The translations under genes were made by a program, and so were the position numbers. From Mycolicibacter hiberniae (GTDB lineage: Bacteria; Actinomycetota; Actinomycetes; Mycobacteriales; Mycobacteriaceae), in NCBI RefSeq assembly GCF_010729485.1, contig NZ_AP022609.1, forward strand, positions 62,001 through 126,000: a DNA stretch of 64,000 nucleotides, given 5' to 3'. The notes below the pieces were generated by a model that searched no databases, had not been told where the DNA came from, and saw only the letters and a list, made by a program, of their open reading frames with translations. Below are positions 59,323 through 64,000 of this stretch, piece by piece; the stretch's first letter is position 1, and each line of letters opens with the position of its first letter.

Positions 59323-60363
59323 ATGGACAACACACCGACCGTAGCCGCCGTCGCGGTGGAATTCCCTTCACACCAACACCGTCAGGGGGAGGTGATGGCC
59401 GCCCTGTCGGACTTCGCCAGCCCGGACTTTCAGCGGTTCGCCGCGCACAGTGGCGTCGCCACCCGGCAGCTGGCGCTGCCGCTGGGGCGCTATTCCAAGC
59501 TCAGCGGCTTCACCGAGGCCAACGACGAATACCTCGACATCGCGCTCGAGCTCAGTGAGCGGGCGCTGCTGGCGGCGCTCGATCGCGCCGGAATCGCACC
59601 CTCCGACGTCGATGTGGTGTTCTCGACGACGGTGACCGGACTGTCGGTTCCTTCTCTGGAGGGGCGTTTGGTCAACCGGATCGGTCTTCGCTCCGACGTC
59701 AAACGCGTCCCGCTGTTCGGGCTGGGCTGCGTCGCCGGTGCGGCCGGCCTGGCCCGGGTCCACGACTACCTCCGTGCCTTTCCCGACCAGGTGGCGGCCC
59801 TGGTCGCCGTCGAACTGTGCTCGCTGACGGTGCAGCGCCAAGACCATTCCGTGGCAAACTTGGTTGCCGCCAGCCTTTTCGGCGACGGTGCTGCGGCGGT
59901 CATCGCGACAGGAGCCAGACGTGCCGCCCGTGGACCGCGGCTGCTGGCGACCCAGTCTCAGACCTACCCCGACACCGACGACATCTTGGGATGGAAGATC
60001 GGCAGTGAGGGCTTCAGCATCGTCTTGGGTGTGGAGATCGTCGCGATCGTCGAGAAATACCTCGGTGAGAACGTCCGCGAATTCCTGGCGAACCACGGCC
60101 TGGTCAGCGACGATATCTCGACATGGATCGTGCATGCCGCCGGGCCCAAGGTGATCGATGCGGTCGAGAATCTGCTGCATCTGGGTCCGGACGCCTTGAC
60201 ACGCACCCGAAAGTCGCTGCACGACCACGGGAACCTGTCCTCGGTGTCCGTCCTGGACATCCTCGACGGCATCGAGTCCGATCCGCCGCCGCCGGGCTCC
60301 CGCGGACTGATGATCGCGATGGGGCCGGGCTTTTCGGCCGAACTCGTGCTGCTGGAGTGGTGA
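59323..60363 (+). CDS. Type III polyketide synthase
   Basis: 346 residues, ATG at 59323. Catalytic triad Cys136 (FGLGCVAGAAGLAR), His271 (WIVHAAGPKV) and Asn304 (DHGNLSSVSV). Similar to the mycobacterial Pks10/Pks11/Pks18 and Streptomyces SrsA group that condense fatty acyl-CoA starters with malonyl-CoA to alkylresorcinols or alkylpyrones. First of three genes with an srsABC-like layout. Confidence 0.93.
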   Translation: MDNTPTVAAVAVEFPSHQHRQGEVMAALSDFASPDFQRFAAHSGVATRQLALPLGRYSKLSGFTEANDEYLDIALELSERALLAALDRAGIAPSDVDVVFSTTVTGLSVPSLEGRLVNRIGLRSDVKRVPLFGLGCVAGAAGLARVHDYLRAFPDQVAALVAVELCSLTVQRQDHSVANLVAASLFGDGAAAVIATGARRAARGPRLLATQSQTYPDTDDILGWKIGSEGFSIVLGVEIVAIVEKYLGENVREFLANHGLVSDDISTWIVHAAGPKVIDAVENLLHLGPDALTRTRKSLHDHGNLSSVSVLDILDGIESDPPPPGSRGLMIAMGPGFSAELVLLEW

Positions 60364-60365
60364 GC

Positions 60366-60866
60366 ATGTACTACCTGTTGATTCTGGCGGTCGGGCTGGA
60401 GCGCCTGGTGGAACTGGCGGTGGCCAAGAACAACGCACGGTGGGCATTCGCCAACGGCGGCACCGAATTCGGACACCGGCACTATCCGGTGATGGTCGGC
60501 ATCCATGCGGCGCTGTTGCTCAGCTGCGTCGGCGAGGTGGCGCTGCTGCACCGGCCCTTCTTCCCCTGGCTGGGCTGGCCCATGTTCGCGGTGGCCGCCC
60601 TGAGCCAGGGGCTGCGCTGGTGGTGCGTGACCACGCTCGGCCGGCGCTGGAACACCCTGGTGATCGTCATGCCCGAAAGCCCGCTGGTGCACGGCGGCCC
60701 GTATCGCTGGATCCGTCACCCCAACTATGTGGCCGTGGTACTCGAAGGGCTGGCACTACCGTTGATCCATACCGCGTGGCTGACCGCGCTCTGGTTCGGC
60801 CTGGCAAACGCCGCGGTGCTGTTGGAGCGGATTCGGGTGGAGAACGTGGCATTGGGGTATCGATGA
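60366..60866 (+). CDS. Isoprenylcysteine-carboxyl-methyltransferase-like membrane methyltransferase (SrsB-like)
   Basis: 166 residues from the ATG at 60366, with GGAG upstream; GTG 60360 is an alternative. Multispan protein with LVHGGPYRWIRHPNYVAVVLEGLALPL, the ICMT signature (Pro-Tyr-Arg, Arg-His-Pro-Asn-Tyr). In srs/bps operons the equivalent enzyme O-methylates the alkylresorcinol made by the polyketide synthase. Overlaps the next gene (ATGA). Confidence 0.88.
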   Translation: MYYLLILAVGLERLVELAVAKNNARWAFANGGTEFGHRHYPVMVGIHAALLLSCVGEVALLHRPFFPWLGWPMFAVAALSQGLRWWCVTTLGRRWNTLVIVMPESPLVHGGPYRWIRHPNYVAVVLEGLALPLIHTAWLTALWFGLANAAVLLERIRVENVALGYR

Positions 60867-61879
60867 CCGGCTTCGACACCGACCTGCTGATCGTCGGCGG
60901 CGGACCGGGGGGACTTGCCACAGCGCTGTGCGCTCGTCAGCAGGGGCTTTCGGTGATCGTCGCCGATCCTCGGGCCAGCCCCATCGACAAGGCCTGCGGG
61001 GAGGGGCTGATGCCGGGCGGGCTGGAGGTGCTCACCTCGCTCGGGGTGGATCCAGAAGGTATGCCCCTGCGCGGCATCACCTACCTCGACGAGCAGCGAC
61101 GGGCGGAGGCCCCGTTCCGCAATGGGCCGGGGCGCGGCGTGCGCCGCACCACGCTGCACGCTGCGCTGACCGATCAGGCCAAGCGCAGCGACGTCGACTG
61201 GATCGCCGCCCGCATCGGCGACGTCGTTCAAGACGACAGGGGAGTCACCGCCGGCGGCGTCCGAGCCCGGTGGCTGATCGCCGCCGACGGACTGCACTCC
61301 ACCGTCCGCCGCGCCGTCGGGATCTCCTGTACCGCCGGCGTGCCCCGGCGCTACGGGCTGCGGTGGCACTACCGGGTTCCGGCGTGGTCGGAATCCGTCG
61401 AGGTGTACTGGTCGCGCTGGGGAGAGGCCTACGTGACGCCGGTCGACCCGGAGCTGGTGGGGGTGGCCGTATTGTCGGCGCACCGCCCCCAGCTGGACTG
61501 GTTTCCGCGCCTGGCAGCCCGCCTCGGTGACGCCCCACACGGCCCCGCCCGGGGCTGCGGGCCGATGCGGCAAGTGGTTTCGCGCCGTGTCGCCGGCCGG
61601 GTGCTGCTGGTCGGCGACGCGGCCGGCTACGAGGATGCGCTCACCGGCGAGGGCATCAGCCTGGCCGTCAAGCAGGCCGCCGCGGCTGTCGCCGCGATCA
61701 TCGACGACAACCCGGATGCTTACGAGCGCTCCTGGCGCTCGATCACCCGCCGGTATCGCCTGCTCACCCGGGGGTTGGTGCTGGCCGGTGCATGGCAGCC
61801 GGCCCGACGGGCGCTGGTTCCCGCATGCTGCGCACTGCCGAGCGTGTTCGACCGCGCGGTGCACCTGCTGGCCCACTGA
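60863..61879 (+). CDS. FAD-dependent monooxygenase/oxidoreductase (SrsC-like or geranylgeranyl reductase-like)
   Basis: 338 residues from the ATG at 60863. FAD-binding motifs IVGGGPGGLATALCARQQGLSVIVADPR, AADGLHSTVRRAVG (DG motif) and LLVGDAAGYEDALTGEGISLAVKQ. SrsC in Streptomyces is an FAD hydroxylase that turns methylated alkylresorcinol into a quinol/quinone; this gene takes the same place. Reductase chemistry is also possible. The 3' end overlaps the convergent aminotransferase gene by 116 nt. Confidence 0.88.
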   Translation: MTGFDTDLLIVGGGPGGLATALCARQQGLSVIVADPRASPIDKACGEGLMPGGLEVLTSLGVDPEGMPLRGITYLDEQRRAEAPFRNGPGRGVRRTTLHAALTDQAKRSDVDWIAARIGDVVQDDRGVTAGGVRARWLIAADGLHSTVRRAVGISCTAGVPRRYGLRWHYRVPAWSESVEVYWSRWGEAYVTPVDPELVGVAVLSAHRPQLDWFPRLAARLGDAPHGPARGCGPMRQVVSRRVAGRVLLVGDAAGYEDALTGEGISLAVKQAAAAVAAIIDDNPDAYERSWRSITRRYRLLTRGLVLAGAWQPARRALVPACCALPSVFDRAVHLLAH

Positions 61880-62915
61880 GGGCCCGCTCCACCGCCGCCA
61901 GCACCCGCAGCGTCGATGCCCGCGAACCCACCGTGATGCGCACCGCTCCGTCCGGATAGCCGCGGACCCGCAGACCGCTGCCGGTGAAAGCCTCGCTCCA
62001 GGACCGCTCCGCCGCCGTCAGGTACACGAAGTTGGCGTGCGAATCGGTGGTGCGGGCACCTGCTGCGTGCAACCGGGCCCGCAGATAGCTGCGCTCGGCG
62101 ACGATCCGGGCGATGCGCTGCTCCAACTGCGCTGCGGCCGCATACGACGCGGCCACCGCCTCGGTGCATCCGGCGCCGGTGCCGAACGGAAGCTGCGTCG
62201 ACCACAGCAGGCCGGCCAGCGCCGGCGCCGCCAGCGCATAGCCGATCCGCAGCCCGGCCAGACCGTAGGCCTTGGAGAAGGTCCGCAACACGATCACGTT
62301 CGGAAACCGCGCGATGAGGCGGGACACGTCGATGCGCCGGCCGGGGGAGACGAATTCGATGTAGGCCTCGTCGAGCACCACGATGGTGTCGGCGGGTACG
62401 TTCGCAACCAGCCGTTCGACCTCGGCGACGGGCTCCACGGTTCCGGTCGGATTGTGCGGCCGGCACACCACGACCATCCGCGCATGTTGGGCGGCGTGCG
62501 CCATGGCGGTCAGATCATGATGGCCGTCGCCGTCGAGTGGTATGTCGACCAGGTCCAGGCCGGCCATGCGCGCAAAAGCCGGAAACCCATCAAAAGTAGG
62601 TGTGCTCAATACGATTCGTTCTCCGGGAGTTGCGAACGTTTGGAACACCCGCAGTGCCAGCCCGGACGCCCCGGAACCGATGGCCACGTTCTCCTCGCCC
62701 ACCTGCGCGTGATCGGCTATCAGACGGCGCAACCGGAAGGGCAGAAAGTCCGGATAGCGGTTGGCCGCGCCCATGCGGTCGATCAGTGCCGCACGCACCG
62801 CCGGCAGCGGCGGCAGCGGGCTCTCGTTGAGCGCCAACGCGAAAGGATCGACCGCTGACGGGCCCGCGCCGCTACGGTGCGCGATCAAGGAATCCGCATA
62901 CGCCGCAGACGTCAT
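61764..62915 (-). CDS. PLP-dependent aminotransferase (HisC-like, class I/II)
   Basis: 383 residues, ATG at 62915. Fold type I: LALNESPLPPLPAVRAAL, IGSGASGLALRVFQTF, PHNPTGTVEPVAEVERL, VVLDEAYIEF and the PLP Lys in RTFSKAYGLAGLRIGYAL. Closest to histidinol-phosphate/aromatic aminotransferases (HisC2/Pat). It ends in a 35-residue Pro/Arg tail. Its start overlaps the stop of the KAS-III-like gene by 4 nt, suggesting a joint pathway, such as amination of a product made by that enzyme. Confidence 0.9.
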   Translation of the reverse strand: MTSAAYADSLIAHRSGAGPSAVDPFALALNESPLPPLPAVRAALIDRMGAANRYPDFLPFRLRRLIADHAQVGEENVAIGSGASGLALRVFQTFATPGERIVLSTPTFDGFPAFARMAGLDLVDIPLDGDGHHDLTAMAHAAQHARMVVVCRPHNPTGTVEPVAEVERLVANVPADTIVVLDEAYIEFVSPGRRIDVSRLIARFPNVIVLRTFSKAYGLAGLRIGYALAAPALAGLLWSTQLPFGTGAGCTEAVAASYAAAAQLEQRIARIVAERSYLRARLHAAGARTTDSHANFVYLTAAERSWSEAFTGSGLRVRGYPDGAVRITVGSRASTLRVLAAVERALSGPAGAPRGRTRSAVRSMREPAPVGPAAMHRPAPTPG

Positions 62916-63934
62916 CGCGGCGGTCCGCCCCAGCGGATCGCGGCCGCACCGGCGAAATCACCGGCGTGCGCGAAGCCGGCCATCACCACCACCTCGCCCG
63001 GTGACACCCGCCGTTGGGCAATCGCGCGATCGAGGTTGATCGGGATACCGGCGCCGAACAGGTTGCCATACTGATCGAAGGTGTCCATATGGCGCGATTC
63101 GGGCACTTCGAGGGCTTCGCGCCAATTGCGCAGAAACACCCGGTTGGGCTGATTGGTGACCAGCAGGCCGATATCGGCGGCGGACACTCCGATGCGGTGA
63201 CACACCGCCAGGGCGACCTCGGGAACCTGCCGGTTTCCGCGCGCGAGCACCTTGGTGATCTTGTCGTCGGTGAATCCGATGTAGCCGGCCCCCGGCCCGG
63301 GTTGCCACCACTTGCGGTACGGGTCGACGGCGTAGGTCATATCGCCGGCGTACTGCCCGTAGGTCCGGCATTCGACGTCGAGGATCGGCGAGTGATCCGA
63401 CCGGGTCACCAACCCGACAGCGGCGCCGTCGCCGGGCACCGAGGCCTGCGGCTTTCCGCGCACGGCAGGCTGATCGAACACCTGACCGGCGGCGTTCTGG
63501 GCGATGGCGATCAACGCCGTGCGCCCGGCGCCGGCCGCCAGCAGCTGGCGGGCGACGTTGAGGCCCAGGATGAAGGCAGCGCAGCCGCCGTTGTGCAGGT
63601 CCAGCACCGTGGTCGGGTGCATCCCCAATCGGTGGGCGATGCCGCCGCCGGCGCCGCAGAACGGGATGTCGGGCAACTGAGTGTGCGTGATCAAGATGTC
63701 GACGTTCTCGATGACCTCTCGGCCGTGGCGTTCGATGATTCCCTGTGCCGCCTGCTCGATCATGTCGGCCGCGGTCTCGTCGGTTCCCACGTGGTGGCGG
63801 AACTTGGGTGCGCGGAACATCAGGTTGTCGCGCAACGTATCGGACTCGGCGAACTGCATGTAGTAATCGGCGCCGACGGGTTCGCCCGGAACATAGCTGG
63901 AGACGTCGGTCAGGCTGACGACGGATCGGTTCAT
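62912..63934 (-). CDS. 3-oxoacyl-ACP synthase III-like (KAS III) protein with altered His
   Basis: 340 residues from the ATG at 63934, which begins MNRSVVSLTDVSSYVPGEPV. Nucleophile Cys118 in LHNGGCAAFILGLN, and GDGAAVGLV. The third catalytic Asn291 is in FDQYGNLFGAGIP. The usual His of the HQAN motif is Asn261 here (TNQPNRVF). The fold fits KAS III/acyl-transferring ketosynthase-like enzymes of secondary metabolism, where altered residues can mean esterification or amidation. Coupled to the aminotransferase gene. Confidence 0.87.
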   Translation of the reverse strand: MNRSVVSLTDVSSYVPGEPVGADYYMQFAESDTLRDNLMFRAPKFRHHVGTDETAADMIEQAAQGIIERHGREVIENVDILITHTQLPDIPFCGAGGGIAHRLGMHPTTVLDLHNGGCAAFILGLNVARQLLAAGAGRTALIAIAQNAAGQVFDQPAVRGKPQASVPGDGAAVGLVTRSDHSPILDVECRTYGQYAGDMTYAVDPYRKWWQPGPGAGYIGFTDDKITKVLARGNRQVPEVALAVCHRIGVSAADIGLLVTNQPNRVFLRNWREALEVPESRHMDTFDQYGNLFGAGIPINLDRAIAQRRVSPGEVVVMAGFAHAGDFAGAAAIRWGGPPR

Positions 63935-63941
63935 GATCGAC

Positions 63942-64000
63942 TCACCGCATCCAGAACGGGGTGATCGGCAGGCCATTGCGGTGCCGGTATTCGGCGATCG
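63942..64000 (-). CDS. C-terminal end of an unidentified protein (truncated by window edge)
   Basis: Reading leftward, a frame ends at TGA (63942-63944) with the 18 or 19 residues IAEYRHRNGLPITPFWMR. The stop is 7 nt upstream of the KAS-III-like start, so the gene is probably in the same operon. Too short to assign. Confidence 0.4.
   Translation of the reverse strand, partial: IAEYRHRNGLPITPFWMR

Noticed and set aside
1..64000. CRISPR arrays, insertion sequences, tRNA or rRNA genes
   Set aside because: No regularly spaced repeats, no transposase, and no tRNA-like cloverleaf or rRNA stretch was noticed on reading.

Overview
The window looks like chromosomal DNA of a fast-growing, environmental-type mycobacterium (Mycobacterium/Mycolicibacterium). 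The evidence is very high GC with GC-rich third codon positions, an mce operon with tightly overlapping genes, an MmpL transporter, many FadD/FadE/SDR lipid genes, F420- and mycofactocin-type oxidoreductases, frequent GTG starts, and start codons placed as in leaderless mRNAs. I saw no tRNA, rRNA, insertion sequence, prophage or CRISPR array.

Layout. (1) 1-5.8 kb: the 3' part of an mce operon (mceB end, mceC, mceD, mceE, mceF) followed by a secreted DUF3298-like protein. (2) 5.8-36.7 kb: a large island for catabolism of an unidentified hydrophobic substrate. It holds a P450 and a ferredoxin, an aldehyde dehydrogenase, three acyl-CoA synthetases, a CaiB-type CoA transferase, a fused acyl-CoA dehydrogenase, a double-hotdog hydratase, two crotonase-fold enzymes, four SDRs (one mycofactocin type), a thiolase, two thiolase-like/DUF35 pairs that resemble steroid side-chain aldolases, a thioesterase, an LLM/F420 enzyme, an AveC-like membrane protein, an APH-fold protein and two GntR/FCD regulators. 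One of the regulators is a tandem duplication within one polypeptide. (3) 36.8-44.8 kb: PPOX/F420 protein, amidohydrolase, methyltransferase with an IdeR-like box, DUF309 protein, galT-galK, and a large kinase-like/flippase-like membrane protein. (4) 45-56.8 kb: mixed housekeeping and hypothetical genes, including a candidate type VII secretion substrate, a carboxyltransferase, a trypsin-like protease and SelO. (5) 56.8-64 kb: an MmpL-type transporter, a type III polyketide synthase operon organised like Streptomyces srsABC, and an aminotransferase/KAS-III-like gene pair.

Main discovery. Six intergenic regions in the island (near 7.93, 11.16, 16.54, 18.87, 27.21 and 34.93 kb) carry the same 14-bp element, roughly A-W-N-AGT-NN-NCT-N-W-W, close to a palindromic ATNAGTNNACTNAT. 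They sit in front of eight or nine transcription units and overlap likely -10 elements; two of the units appear to be leaderless. This defines one regulon of about 30 kb, probably controlled by one of the two FCD regulators encoded in it. How the parts would fit (inference): Mce imports a hydrophobic compound, P450/ferredoxin, aldehyde dehydrogenase and FadD enzymes oxidise and activate it, beta-oxidation-type enzymes shorten it, and the DUF35/thiolase-like complexes perform retro-aldol or thiolytic cleavage.
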